Assembly (NCBI GenBank): GCA_937929915.1
Contig: CALFUN010000011.1
Location: 1-64,000, forward strand
Reading direction: 5' to 3'
DNA length: 64,000 bases
Source: an uncultured Caulobacterales bacterium
GTDB taxonomy: Bacteria; Pseudomonadota; Alphaproteobacteria; Caulobacterales; Maricaulaceae
The notes under the pieces were generated by a model that saw only the letters and a program-made list of their open reading frames with translations, was not told the origin of the DNA and made no database searches. Numbering within the stretch: position 1 is the first letter of the stretch; every line of letters begins with the position of its first letter. Positions 14,281 to 22,906 of this stretch are shown piece by piece. Made by a program: the position numbers and the translations under genes.

Positions 14281-15177
14281 ATGTTTTTCACATCCCTGAT
14301 ACATGCCATCAAATTCCCAAATTGGCTGTCTGAAAATATTATTTCTATCGGGCCGCTCACGATTAAATGGTATGGTGTTGCTTATATCATCGGACTGTTT
14401 GGCGCTTATTACTACGCCTATCGTATGAGCGAGCGCAGAGATGTGTGGATAGCAGGCCCTGCGGCGCGCAAACCAGAGCTTGTTCCTAATAAAGATATGC
14501 TCTCTGATTTGATGTTTTACTGCCTTGTCGGAATTATTGTTGGCGGGCGGCTGGGCTATGTCATGCTCTATAAGCCGGATATGTTTATGAATGCCCCGAT
14601 TGATGTCTTTAAAGTCTGGGAAGGCGGCATGGCTTTTCATGGCGGCTTCTTAGGCGTGTGCGGCGCTGTAATTTACGCGGCTTGGCGCAAAAAGCTCACT
14701 CTTATGCGGATAGCTGACATGGCCGCGATTGGCGCGCCTATTGGTATTGGTGCCGTCCGACTGCTTGGCAATTTCTTCAATCAGGAATTATGGGGCCGTG
14801 CAACAGATGTACCTTGGGCGATGATTTTCCCCAAGGATTTTGATTCAATCCCACGCCACCCAAGCCAGCTTTATGAAGCATTTCTGGAAGGCATTGTGAT
14901 TTTTCTTGTTTTGCGCATTTTATGTATTCGGTTTAAAGCCCTCACAAAACCTGGCTTATGTGCGGGCGGATTTATTTTCATGTATGGCCTATTTCGTTTC
15001 ACGATAGAGTTTTTCCGCGAACCTGACATTGGCATTGCTCAATTTGGCTTTCTGACACGCGGCATGACCTATTCCTTACCGATGATTATGATTGGCGGAG
15101 CTGTCATTATATGGGCCGCGCGGCGCGGGCCAGTTTCGCCCAAGCGCCAAGCCGTTAAAGACGCAGCTGCAAAATAA
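14281..15177 (+). CDS. lgt: prolipoprotein diacylglyceryl transferase
   Basis: Lgt moves diacylglycerol from phosphatidylglycerol to the lipobox cysteine of prelipoproteins at the inner membrane, the first step of lipoprotein maturation. The 298-residue protein has seven predicted membrane helices. It carries the family blocks IKWYGVAYIIG, GGRLGYVM, the essential histidine in MAFHGGFLG, GAVRLLGNFFNQELWGR with its critical arginine, RHPSQLYEA and the later GLFRFTIEFFREPD. Lipoproteins with clear lipoboxes elsewhere in the window (32409 and 60689) are expected substrates. Its stop shares one base with the start of the next gene, which begins a three-gene unit. Confidence 0.96.
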   Translation: MFFTSLIHAIKFPNWLSENIISIGPLTIKWYGVAYIIGLFGAYYYAYRMSERRDVWIAGPAARKPELVPNKDMLSDLMFYCLVGIIVGGRLGYVMLYKPDMFMNAPIDVFKVWEGGMAFHGGFLGVCGAVIYAAWRKKLTLMRIADMAAIGAPIGIGAVRLLGNFFNQELWGRATDVPWAMIFPKDFDSIPRHPSQLYEAFLEGIVIFLVLRILCIRFKALTKPGLCAGGFIFMYGLFRFTIEFFREPDIGIAQFGFLTRGMTYSLPMIMIGGAVIIWAARRGPVSPKRQAVKDAAAK

Positions 15178-16292
15178 TGGGCCATCTTCTCTCGCGTATA
15201 ACCCGCCAGATTAAAGCTGAAGGGCCGATAAGTGTGGCCGAATATATGACGCTCTGCCTGCTTGACCCTGTTGACGGCTATTACCCGACCCGCGACCCGC
15301 TTGGCTGCGAGGGAGATTTCATCACCGCGCCTGAAATCAGTCAAATGTTTGGCGAAGTCATCGGATTATGGTGCTTGCAATGCTGGAAAGATATGGGCAG
15401 CCCCGAAACGGTGCAGCTTATCGAGTTAGGCCCGGGGCGCGGTATTATGATGAGCGATATTTTGCGCGCAGCACAGCTTGATAAAGGCTTTATCAAAGCC
15501 CTTCGCGTTAGTCTGATCGAGGCCTCAGCCGCGCTGGAGGCTGTACAAGGCCAAACGCTCGCCAATGCCCCTTGCCCTGTTTCTTGGGCCGCAGATTTAT
15601 CTAAGATAGACTCTGGGCCGTCCATCATTATTGGCAATGAATTTCTAGACTGCCTGCCCATTCGGCAATTTATCCAAAAAGACCGCTTTGCAGGCCGTAA
15701 AGGCTGGCAGGAACGTTTGGTGATGTTAGATGACCAAGACCGCCTAAGTTTTGGCATATCCCCTGCTCCGATCTCTGAAACCATGCAAAGCACACTCCCA
15801 AATGGGCAAGATGATGCCAAAAATGATGACTTACTTGAAATATGCCCCGCCGCCTTGCAAATTTTAGATCAAATCAAAGCGCGTTTCGGCACGCATTCTG
15901 GCCGCGCGCTCTTTATTGATTATGGCCCAGATAGCACAGAGTTTGGCGATACACTCCAAGCTCTTAAACGCCATGAAAAAGTCGGGGTCTTTTCTGACCC
16001 TGGCAATACAGACCTCACTGCGCGTGTGGATTTCGCCGCCCTTAGCGAGAGTGCAAAACTTCTAAACCTAGCGGCCACATTACCTGTCATGCAGCGTGAA
16101 TTTCTCTCCAAACTCGGCCTTGAAATGCGAGCTGTCGCTTTGTCACGAGCCAAAGCTGACAGCAAAGCAAAAATCGCGCGGCAATTACACCGTCTTACGG
16201 ATAGCACTGAGATGGGAGAGCTGTTTAAAGCCATTTGTTTTCAATCAGATGATCTGGCTTTGCCACTCGGGTTTAAGGATATGGCCCGATGA
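15177..16292 (+). CDS. NDUFAF7-family SAM-dependent methyltransferase (COG1565)
   Basis: This 371-residue protein is the bacterial homologue of mitochondrial NDUFAF7, which dimethylates an arginine of a complex I subunit during assembly. Blocks visible are DPVDGYYPTRDPLGCEGDF, TAPEISQMFGEVIG, the SAM-binding loop LIELGPGRGIMM and GNEFLDCLPIRQF. Later come ALFIDYG and DLTARVDFAALSE. The mitochondrial role makes a complex I target plausible here, but no complex I gene is in the window. It is wedged between lgt (1-base overlap) and pgeF (4-base overlap), an arrangement common in alphaproteobacteria. Confidence 0.9.
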   Translation: MGHLLSRITRQIKAEGPISVAEYMTLCLLDPVDGYYPTRDPLGCEGDFITAPEISQMFGEVIGLWCLQCWKDMGSPETVQLIELGPGRGIMMSDILRAAQLDKGFIKALRVSLIEASAALEAVQGQTLANAPCPVSWAADLSKIDSGPSIIIGNEFLDCLPIRQFIQKDRFAGRKGWQERLVMLDDQDRLSFGISPAPISETMQSTLPNGQDDAKNDDLLEICPAALQILDQIKARFGTHSGRALFIDYGPDSTEFGDTLQALKRHEKVGVFSDPGNTDLTARVDFAALSESAKLLNLAATLPVMQREFLSKLGLEMRAVALSRAKADSKAKIARQLHRLTDSTEMGELFKAICFQSDDLALPLGFKDMAR

Positions 16293-17071
16293 GTCTTCCC
16301 TTTAAAACCCATAAATTGCTTGCGCTTAAAGGCATAAATCACGGGTTTTTTGGGCGGCAAGGCGGCGTCTCGCAGGCGCAATATGCCAGCCTGAATGCGG
16401 GTAGAGGGTCTGATGATACTGCAGAGAATATCGCCCAAAACCGCGCGCTTATTGCCGGGGCGCTTGGGACATCCCCCGATTGCCTGTTGAGCCTATCTCA
16501 AATCCATAGCAATGATGTGCTGATTATCGACGCGCCATTTAAAGACCCTATTTCTGGCAATCTGCCCAAAGCGGATGGATTTGTAACAAAAACGGCAGGC
16601 CTTGCTATATCCGCTTTATCCGCAGATTGCGGCCCCGTTCTCTTTTGTGATCCGCAAGCCAAAATCATTGGCGCCTGCCATGCAGGTTGGCGCGGCGCTG
16701 TGTCAGGCATTACAACGGAAACTATCAAAGCTATGGAGGCTATAGGGGCTGTGCGGGAAAATATCCGCGCCGTGCTTGGGCCTTGCATCTCGCAGCGCAA
16801 TTACGAGGTCGGTCACGGTTTTCGCGATGATATTGTCGCGCAAAATGAAAGCTTTGACCGCTTCTTTGATGCAAACGCTCTTACAAATAAACCGCATTTT
16901 GACCTCAAACGGTTTATTCTGGCCAAATTACGTGCTGAAGGCGTCACGCAAATCGATGCCCTGCCCGATTGCACCTATGGTCAACCCGATGACTATTTTA
17001 GCTATAGATATAACACACATCAGAGCATAGCAGATTATGGACGGAATTTATCCGCGATTATGCTCACATAG
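16289..17071 (+). CDS. pgeF: peptidoglycan editing factor PgeF (YfiH, laccase domain)
   Basis: PgeF hydrolyses mis-incorporated serine from UDP-MurNAc-tripeptide precursors and so keeps peptidoglycan composition correct; homologues also act as purine nucleosidases. The 260-residue protein has the family N terminus GINHGFFGRQGGVS and SADCGPVLFCDP. The metal-site motif is ACHAGWRGAVSG with its cysteine and histidine, followed by LGPCISQRNYEVG, and the end contains FSYRYNTHQS. It overlaps the methyltransferase gene by 4 bases and closes the lgt unit. A 64-base gap without recognised sites separates it from prs. Confidence 0.92.
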   Translation: MSLPFKTHKLLALKGINHGFFGRQGGVSQAQYASLNAGRGSDDTAENIAQNRALIAGALGTSPDCLLSLSQIHSNDVLIIDAPFKDPISGNLPKADGFVTKTAGLAISALSADCGPVLFCDPQAKIIGACHAGWRGAVSGITTETIKAMEAIGAVRENIRAVLGPCISQRNYEVGHGFRDDIVAQNESFDRFFDANALTNKPHFDLKRFILAKLRAEGVTQIDALPDCTYGQPDDYFSYRYNTHQSIADYGRNLSAIMLT

Positions 17072-17135
17072 ATGATTTACTTTTTGCAAAGCTCTGCTTA
17101 AGTGACACAAAACTGAGATGAAATAAGGCTTTATC

Positions 17136-18077
17136 ATGAAACTGATTAGCGGCACCGCGAATAATCCTTTGGCGCGCGGAATAGCGGATGTATTGGATGT
17201 CCCATTGACATCTGTGGATATAGAGCGCTTTCGCGACCAAGAGATTTTCGCGAAAATTAATGAAAATGTCCGCGGCGAAGATATATTCTTAATTCAGCCC
17301 ACATCAGCCCCTGCCAATGATCACTTAATGGAATTGCTCATCTTAATCGACGCACTTGTCCGTGCATCCGCGGACCGTATCACAGCCGTTATCCCTTATT
17401 ACGGCTATGCGCGCCAAGATCGCAAGACAGGCGGCAGAACACCTATTTCGGCCAAGCTTGTCGCAAATTTGATTTCCAAAGCTGGCGCGCATCGTGTTTT
17501 GACTTGCGATCTACATGCAGGTCAAATCCAAGGCTTTTTTGATATTCCAACAGATAATCTGTTCGGGCAGCCCGTTTTCGTCAATGACATCAAAGATAAG
17601 TTTTCCAAAAAAGATCGCGATAATTTATTATTCGTATCCCCAGATACAGGCGGTGTTGTGCGCACGCGTTCGATTGCCAAACAATTTGGCGCGGACATCG
17701 CGATTGTTGACAAACGCCGCCCAAAAGCCGGCGAATCAGAAGTTATGAACATCATTGGTGATGTGGCGGGGCGTAGCTGTATTCTTTATGATGACATTAT
17801 CGATTCTGGCGGAACCTTATGCAATGCAGCTAAAGCGCTCAAAGACCATGGTGCCAATAGCGTTTCAGCCTATATCACCCATGGCGTGCTGTCTGATCCT
17901 GCCGTAGAGCGCATCACCAAGTCAGAGCTGACCGAACTTGTCATCACAGATACAATCGCTCAACCACAAAAAGTCAAGGATTGCCCAAAAATTCGTGAAT
18001 GTAGCACAGCCACACTTTTGGGCGAAGCTATTCGCCGGATCGCGAATGATGAGAGTGTTTCAAAGCTTTTTGACTAA
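17136..18077 (+). CDS. prs: ribose-phosphate pyrophosphokinase
   Basis: Prs makes PRPP from ribose-5-phosphate and ATP for nucleotide, histidine and tryptophan synthesis. At 313 residues it is the usual class I length. Visible motifs are [17 protein letters not shown], the flexible loop [10 protein letters not shown], the metal-binding [18 protein letters not shown] and the PRPP loop [19 protein letters not shown] weak hairpin (ATAGCGC/GCGCTAT, 18083-18103) follows the stop without a T-run. PRPP from this enzyme would feed Apt, encoded at 21.7-22.2 kb, although the two genes are not linked in an operon. Confidence 0.96.
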   Translation: MKLISGTANNPLARGIADVLDVPLTSVDIERFRDQEIFAKINENVRGEDIFLIQPTSAPANDHLMELLILIDALVRASADRITAVIPYYGYARQDRKTGGRTPISAKLVANLISKAGAHRVLTCDLHAGQIQGFFDIPTDNLFGQPVFVNDIKDKFSKKDRDNLLFVSPDTGGVVRTRSIAKQFGADIAIVDKRRPKAGESEVMNIIGDVAGRSCILYDDIIDSGGTLCNAAKALKDHGANSVSAYITHGVLSDPAVERITKSELTELVITDTIAQPQKVKDCPKIRECSTATLLGEAIRRIANDESVSKLFD

Positions 18078-18163
18078 AATTCATAGCGCGGAAACGGCGC
18101 TATATGTTCAAGCCGATATTTAAGCGAGATTTTACCATCAGACCCCTTGCAAAGCGCCTTGTT

Positions 18164-18192
18164 TTGACATAATAGCCGCCCAAATTAAGAAT
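18164..18192 (+). promoter_or_regulatory. predicted promoter of rplY
   Basis: TTGACA at 18164-18169 is a perfect -35 hexamer. After 17 bases comes AAGAAT at 18187-18192, a moderate -10. Transcription would start near 18199 and place the hairpin at 18206-18220 at the very 5' end of the rplY message. Confidence 0.55.
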
Positions 18193-18205
18193 CTTACGCG
18201 CTAGG

Positions 18206-18220
18206 CCGTCCATTGGACGG
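18206..18220 (+). promoter_or_regulatory. leader hairpin upstream of rplY
   Basis: CCGTCC and GGACGG form a 6-base G+C-rich stem with the loop ATT, followed by TTGATTTGTTT. It lies 35 bases before the rplY start and just after the predicted transcription start. It could be an attenuator, a protein-binding leader or merely a stabilising stem. Confidence 0.35.
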
Positions 18221-18255
18221 TTGATTTGTTTAAAGCGCACCAAAGGAAATTTGTC

Positions 18256-18903
18256 ATGTCTGTTGTCCTTGATGTAACTGTTCGCGAAAATACTGGTACG
18301 GGTAATGCCCGTGAAGCCCGCCGCCAAGGCATGGTGCCGGGTGTAATTTATGGCGGCGACGAAGCCCCTGTTGCGGTGGCTGTAAAATTTAATGAAATGC
18401 TCAAAGCCATTAACTCTGGCCAGTTTCTTTCAAACATGGTTGAGCTTTCACATGACGGCAAAAAACAAAAAGTCATTGCCAAAGACGTCCAATTCCACCC
18501 TGTTAAAGATTTACCTGTTCACGTTGATTTTTACCGCGTAACAGCGAAATCTATCATCGAAGTTGAAGTTTCTGTAAACTTCATCGGCGAAGATGTTGCC
18601 CCTGGTATGAAAGCAGGCGGCGCATTGAACGTTGTGCGTTACGCGATTGAAGTCAAATGCCCAGCAGGCAGTATTCCAGATACGATTGACGTTGATATTT
18701 CAGCTATGGAAATCGGCGATAGCATTCATATTTCTGAAGTCACTCTGCCAAAAGGCGTTAAGCCTTCGATTACAGATCGCGATTTTACGATTGCAACCAT
18801 CATCGCATCACGCACGTCAAAACTAGCAGATGACGAAGACGGCGAAGGCGTTGAAGGCGAAGCGGTTGAAGGCGAAGAACCCGCAACTGACGCGGACGCA
18901 TAG
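18256..18903 (+). CDS. rplY: 50S ribosomal protein L25/general stress protein Ctc
   Basis: L25 binds 5S rRNA in the large subunit; long members of this family, called Ctc or TL5, add a second beta domain. The protein here has about 215 residues. The L25 domain begins VTVRENTGTGNAREARRQG and includes VPGVIYGG, and the C-terminal TL5 domain includes GEDVAPGMKAGGALNVV and PDTIDVDISAMEIGDSI. The tail is very acidic and repetitive (GEGVEGEAVEGEEPATDADA), a common end in alphaproteobacteria. I chose the ATG at 18256 because AAAGGAAA precedes it by 6 bases. It lies 88 bases before pth, the usual partner gene. Confidence 0.93.
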   Translation: MSVVLDVTVRENTGTGNAREARRQGMVPGVIYGGDEAPVAVAVKFNEMLKAINSGQFLSNMVELSHDGKKQKVIAKDVQFHPVKDLPVHVDFYRVTAKSIIEVEVSVNFIGEDVAPGMKAGGALNVVRYAIEVKCPAGSIPDTIDVDISAMEIGDSIHISEVTLPKGVKPSITDRDFTIATIIASRTSKLADDEDGEGVEGEAVEGEEPATDADA

Positions 18904-18991
18904 GCTGCGCGGTCTTTTTTCTTGGCTGCGCCCAAAAACTGCGGAGCGGACAAACACCTCTCGGCGACGCTCAAAAATCGCGGAGCCCGAT

Positions 18992-19600
18992 ATGCTTTTA
19001 TGGGTAGGGCTGGGTAATCCCGGCGAAAAATATTCAGGCAATCGCCATAATATTGGATTTATGGCGATAGATGCCATTGGTGACGATCATGGATTTTCAC
19101 CCGAAAAAAATCAATTCAAAGGCGTATCGCGTCAAGGCACCGTCTCTGTAGATGGCCGCCCTGTCAAAGTCCTTCTGCTAAAACCCATGACTTTCATGAA
19201 TGAGTCGGGACAGGCTGTGCAAAAAGCCATGAGCTTTTACAAGATTCCATTGTCTAACGTTACTGTCTTCCATGATGAATTAGACCTGGCCCCTGGTAAG
19301 TTTCGCATGAAATTTAGCGGCGGTATCGCAGGGCATAATGGCCTAAGGTCTATCAGGCAACTTTGCGGGTCAGAGGATTTTCACCGTGCCCGCCTTGGTA
19401 TTGGTCATCCTGGTCATAAAGATAAAGTCCATAGCTATGTTTTATCAGACTTTGCTAAAGATGAGCGGCCTTGGCTACAGGATTTCATGAACGCTTTATC
19501 GCGCGCGGCTGACCTGCTTGCCTCGGGCGAGACTGACAAATATCAAACCAAAGTTGACATGTTGGCCCCGCCGCCAAATAGCAAACCGCGCCGCGGTTAA
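18992..19600 (+). CDS. pth: peptidyl-tRNA hydrolase
   Basis: Pth releases peptides from peptidyl-tRNAs that drop off ribosomes, recycling tRNA. I chose the ATG at 18992 after GGAG because the family begins at MLLWVGLGNPGEKYSGNRHN, which includes the catalytic histidine; the frame is open further upstream but overlaps rplY. Other blocks are KPMTFMNESGQAV, VFHDELDLAPGKFRMKFSGG with the catalytic aspartate, and GHNGLRSI. The length of about 202 residues is normal, with a proline/arginine-rich C-terminal tail. It is followed 14 bases later by ychF, the common rplY-pth-ychF order. Confidence 0.95.
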   Translation: MLLWVGLGNPGEKYSGNRHNIGFMAIDAIGDDHGFSPEKNQFKGVSRQGTVSVDGRPVKVLLLKPMTFMNESGQAVQKAMSFYKIPLSNVTVFHDELDLAPGKFRMKFSGGIAGHNGLRSIRQLCGSEDFHRARLGIGHPGHKDKVHSYVLSDFAKDERPWLQDFMNALSRAADLLASGETDKYQTKVDMLAPPPNSKPRRG

Positions 19601-19614
19601 AATAGGAGCCTCTC

Positions 19615-20712
19615 ATGGGATTTAAATGTGGTATTGTAGGCTTACCCAACGTCGGAAAATCTACACTTTTTAACGCTTTAACAAAAACGGCTAACGCACA
19701 AGCCGCCAATTATCCCTTTTGTACGATTGAACCAAATATTGGTGATGTTGCCATGCCAGAACCACGCCTTGATATTATCGCAAAGATTGGCGGCTCGGCG
19801 CAAATTATTCCAACTCGTATGAACTTCGTTGATATTGCGGGCCTTGTAAAAGGGGCATCCAAGGGCGAAGGCATGGGCAATCAATTTTTAGCCAATATCC
19901 GCGAAACAGATGCCGTCATTTATGTCCTGCGTTGTTTTGAAGATGAAGACATCACCCATGTGGATGGCCGCATTGACCCTATCTCGGATTTTGAAACGAT
20001 TGAAACTGAGCTGATGTTATCTGACCTTGAAAGCCTTGAAAAACGCAAAAGCGGCCTAGAGAAGAAAATCAAACAAAATGATAAAGACGCACTACAAACT
20101 ATGCGCCTTATCGAAACCGCCATAGCCATGCTTGAAGATGGCAAGCCTGCTCGCATAGCAGATATTGACGAAGAGGATGCTAAGGCTTGGCGGATGCTAC
20201 AGCTGTTAACCTCCAAACCTGTCCTCTATGTTGCCAATGTCGATGAAGACAGCGCCGCAGACGGGAATGCATACTCGGCCAAAGTTCTGGCTCATGCAGA
20301 ATCCGAAGGCGCGCAAGCCGTAATTATCTCTGCGCAGATTGAATCTGAAATGGCTTTGCTCGATGATGAAGAACAAGCTGAATATCTGGGCGCGATTGGT
20401 CTTGAAGAACCGGGCTTGAACCGCTTAATTCGTGCAGGCTATGCCCTGCTCGGCCTGCAAACCTATTTCACGGTTGGCCCTAAGGAGGCTCGTGCATGGA
20501 CATTTCACAAAGGCTGGACAGCCCCCAAATGCGCAGGCGTTATTCACGGCGATTTTGAAAAAGGCTTTATCCGCGCGGAAACTACAGCCTATGACGATTA
20601 TGTCGCCAATAATGGAGAACAAGGCGCGAAAGAGGCGGGTAAAGTTCGCCAAGAAGGCAAAGATTATATCGTTAAAGATGGTGATATAATGTTATTCAAG
20701 TTCAATGTTTAG
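19615..20712 (+). CDS. ychF: redox-regulated ATPase YchF (OLA1 family)
   Basis: YchF is an OBG-family P-loop ATPase that associates with ribosomes and responds to oxidative conditions. The 365-residue protein has G1 GIVGLPNVGKSTLFNALT, G3 FVDIAGLVKGASKGEG and a G4-like NVDED. A coiled-coil insertion with ESLEKRKSGLEKKIKQ lies near residues 130-160. The C-terminal TGS domain contains TFHKGWTAPKCAGVIH and ends VKDGDIMLFKFNV. The preference for ATP over GTP comes from the non-canonical G4 of the family. It follows pth after 14 bases with an AGGAGCC ribosome site. No clear terminator was seen after it. Confidence 0.95.
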   Translation: MGFKCGIVGLPNVGKSTLFNALTKTANAQAANYPFCTIEPNIGDVAMPEPRLDIIAKIGGSAQIIPTRMNFVDIAGLVKGASKGEGMGNQFLANIRETDAVIYVLRCFEDEDITHVDGRIDPISDFETIETELMLSDLESLEKRKSGLEKKIKQNDKDALQTMRLIETAIAMLEDGKPARIADIDEEDAKAWRMLQLLTSKPVLYVANVDEDSAADGNAYSAKVLAHAESEGAQAVIISAQIESEMALLDDEEQAEYLGAIGLEEPGLNRLIRAGYALLGLQTYFTVGPKEARAWTFHKGWTAPKCAGVIHGDFEKGFIRAETTAYDDYVANNGEQGAKEAGKVRQEGKDYIVKDGDIMLFKFNV

Positions 20713-20798
20713 CTGCATAATCATATAATTTACTATTTATCAACTTAAAATCCGTAAATTATTTGTGGGATGAGCTTTGTTATGCAAGGATTTTAACC

Positions 20799-21698
20799 AT
20801 GTGCCTGAACTTAAGACCATCATTTAAGAGACTTACGCTTGTCAGCTATGCAGCGCTTTTCGCGACCTCTGCACATGCCGTTGACTTTACCAATACCACA
20901 ACAGGTGCCATAGGCGGCCCGACGCCTTGCGGCACAACCGACCTTGTTCGGACATTTACTGTTACAGATGATTTTACAATCAGTGATGTCGATTTAAGCC
21001 TGCAGATCAATCACACATGGCGCGGGGATATAGATATACGGCTCATATCACCAGCCAATACAACGGCTCAGTTAACCATCGCAGATACATCACTTACTGG
21101 CAATATAGATAATTATAACATTATTCTGGATGATGATGGGGTTGATCTTATCAATACTGGCTCGCATACTACCGCAGACGGAACGGTTGCGCCTCCTTTT
21201 GAAAATCGCGTAAGACCCGAAAATCCCTTATCAATTTTCAATAGCGAAATGTCAGCAGGTACATGGACATTGCGAATTTGTGATGCTCTTTCAGGATTTG
21301 ACGATGGCACCTTTAATATCGGCGTATTAAGCCTTACGCCTCTCCCTATGGCTGACATTAGTGCCGTAAAATCGGTGGAAGTTATAGACCCTAGCGGATC
21401 AGGCTCTACCGATGTTTATATGATACCTGGCAATGAAGTCCTTTATAAAATCACTGTCACAAATAGTGCGACATCGACCGCTATGGCCGAAAATATTGAT
21501 ATTACTGATACACTGCCTGAGACATTGCGATTTCTATCCGCGACCTCAACAGGCTTCGTTAGCGGGACTTTCGCAACCCCCGCCCTGCCAGCGACAAATA
21601 CGGACTGTGCGGGCGGCGCTTGCGTTATAAGCTTCGATGACGGCGTTTTAGCTGCAAATTCAACTGGTGAAATCGCAGTGACAGCTTTGATTAAATAA
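20799..21698 (+). CDS. secreted protein with P/Homo B domain and DUF11 domain
   Basis: This is an exported protein of about 299 residues. The ATG at 20799 follows AAGGA by 8 bases and gives a signal peptide (RPSFKRLTLVSYAALFATSAHA). Residues 25-180 form a proprotein-convertase P domain: FTVTDDFTISDVDLSLQINH, HTWRGDIDIRLISP and GTWTLRICDALSGFDDG are its typical beta-strand blocks. Residues 190-299 are a DUF11/CARDB-like domain (VLYKITVTNSAT, ITDTLPETLRFLSA), common in adhesins. No protease domain is present. Two cysteine pairs suggest disulfides. Cell-surface or matrix attachment is inferred. It is convergent with apt, four bases from its stop. Confidence 0.75.
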   Translation: MCLNLRPSFKRLTLVSYAALFATSAHAVDFTNTTTGAIGGPTPCGTTDLVRTFTVTDDFTISDVDLSLQINHTWRGDIDIRLISPANTTAQLTIADTSLTGNIDNYNIILDDDGVDLINTGSHTTADGTVAPPFENRVRPENPLSIFNSEMSAGTWTLRICDALSGFDDGTFNIGVLSLTPLPMADISAVKSVEVIDPSGSGSTDVYMIPGNEVLYKITVTNSATSTAMAENIDITDTLPETLRFLSATSTGFVSGTFATPALPATNTDCAGGACVISFDDGVLAANSTGEIAVTALIK

Positions 21699-21702
21699 GC
21701 GT

Positions 21703-22236
21703 TTAATGGCCATCAAAGGCAATAAGCGCCGTAACTGGCACGCCCATCGCTGTAATTTTAGCCAAACCGCCTAATTCAGGCAGGTCAATCACAAATGCCG
21801 CGCCGACAATCTTACATCCCGTTTTCCGCAGCAGCTTTATACCCGCCTCGGCTGTCCCGCCTGTTGCGATCAGATCATCGACTAAGAGCGTTTTTTCGCC
21901 TTTACGAATGGAATCCGCATGAATTTCAATCCTATCGGTACCATATTCGAGCTGATAATCTTCACTATAGACATCAAAGGGTAATTTACCTGTCTTGCGG
22001 ATAGGCACAAAGCCTGCACCAAGCTCCACCGCCATAGCGGCGCCAAAAATAAATCCGCGCGCGTCAATGCCCGCTACATTATCAATACCCTTATCGCGAT
22101 AAGGGTCGCATAGCTGCTTTATACTCTGAGCAAAAGCGACGCGGTTCGTCAGCAAAGTCGTTATATCCCGATACATAATCCCTTCTTTAGGAAAATTCGG
22201 GATTGTGCGGATTGTATCTTTGAGATTTATAGTCAT
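21703..22236 (-). CDS. apt: adenine phosphoribosyltransferase
   Basis: Apt converts adenine and PRPP to AMP in purine salvage. The 177-residue protein has the N-terminal FPKEGIMYRDITTLL block, the GIDARGFIFGAAMAVELG region and the hood residues RKTGKLPFDVYSEDYQLEYG. The PRPP-binding motif LLVDDLIATGGTAEAG is complete. Length and motif order are standard. It overlaps the upstream GST gene by 4 bases and ends four bases from the stop of the convergent P-domain protein gene. The minus-strand run from DUF1285 to apt (25.5 to 21.7 kb) is nearly gapless and looks like one operon. Confidence 0.95.
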   Translation of the reverse strand: MTINLKDTIRTIPNFPKEGIMYRDITTLLTNRVAFAQSIKQLCDPYRDKGIDNVAGIDARGFIFGAAMAVELGAGFVPIRKTGKLPFDVYSEDYQLEYGTDRIEIHADSIRKGEKTLLVDDLIATGGTAEAGIKLLRKTGCKIVGAAFVIDLPELGGLAKITAMGVPVTALIAFDGH

Positions 22237-22904
22237 CGTTTTAAATTTACCTTATCAGTTTCAGGCAAGATATGGGTCTCAGCAAAGGCTTTCATTTCCC
22301 AATCTTGAAAATCAGGATCACTCATTAGCTCGGAAATATAAGTATCGGAGCGAACAGAACGCGGCAAGCCATAGCTCGCAAATCGCGTAGCAACCGGGGT
22401 ATAAAAGGCATCGGCGATAGACCAATTATCAAATAAATACGGCCCGTTATGCGCCTCCAGCAGCGCGTCCCACATAGCCGAAATGTCCTCAGCCTCTTTT
22501 AAGCAAGCTTTGGGCATCGGCGTTTCTGTACGGCGGCGCAGGTTCATAGGCGCTTCGTCGCGAATGATCTGAAACCCTTCATGCATGAGACGGACAACTT
22601 CCTTGGCCTTCATCTTCATCTCGGGGTCTTTCGGCCAAAGATTTGGTACGGCCTGCGCGCAAAATTCGGCAATGGCAAGGCTGTCAGGCAAGCGCTCGCC
22701 ATTCACCTCCAAGACAGGCACAGTCCCCGCATCGGTAAGATCAAGTAAACGGTCTTTATATCCGGGTATATCAAGGTCGATAACTTCCTCGACGAAAGGC
22801 AATTCGGCTTTGCGCAGAATTAACCAAGGCCGCAGCGACCATGATGAATAATTATAATTGCCAATATAGAGCTTGAGTGGCTGCGCGGTTAAAATCTCTG
22901 CCAT
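22233..22904 (-). CDS. glutathione S-transferase family protein
   Basis: This 223-residue soluble GST-fold protein has an N-terminal domain beginning KLYIGNYNYSSWSLRPWLIL. Its serine-containing NYNYSSWS motif is typical of a bacterial GST subgroup annotated near maleylacetoacetate isomerase-like enzymes. DAGTVPVLEVNGERLPDSLAIAEF carries the cis-proline and the glutathione-binding aspartate-serine. The C-terminal helical domain contains WSIADAFYTPVATRF, the N-capping box. The substrate is unknown. It sits between cca and apt in a tight minus-strand series, 2 bases after cca and overlapping apt by 4. Confidence 0.82.
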   Translation of the reverse strand: MAEILTAQPLKLYIGNYNYSSWSLRPWLILRKAELPFVEEVIDLDIPGYKDRLLDLTDAGTVPVLEVNGERLPDSLAIAEFCAQAVPNLWPKDPEMKMKAKEVVRLMHEGFQIIRDEAPMNLRRRTETPMPKACLKEAEDISAMWDALLEAHNGPYLFDNWSIADAFYTPVATRFASYGLPRSVRSDTYISELMSDPDFQDWEMKAFAETHILPETDKVNLKR

Positions 22905-22906
22905 AT

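Noticed and set aside
18083-18103. ATAGCGC/GCGCTAT hairpin after prs as an intrinsic terminator
   Set aside because: No T-run follows the stem, so only a weak structural element can be claimed.
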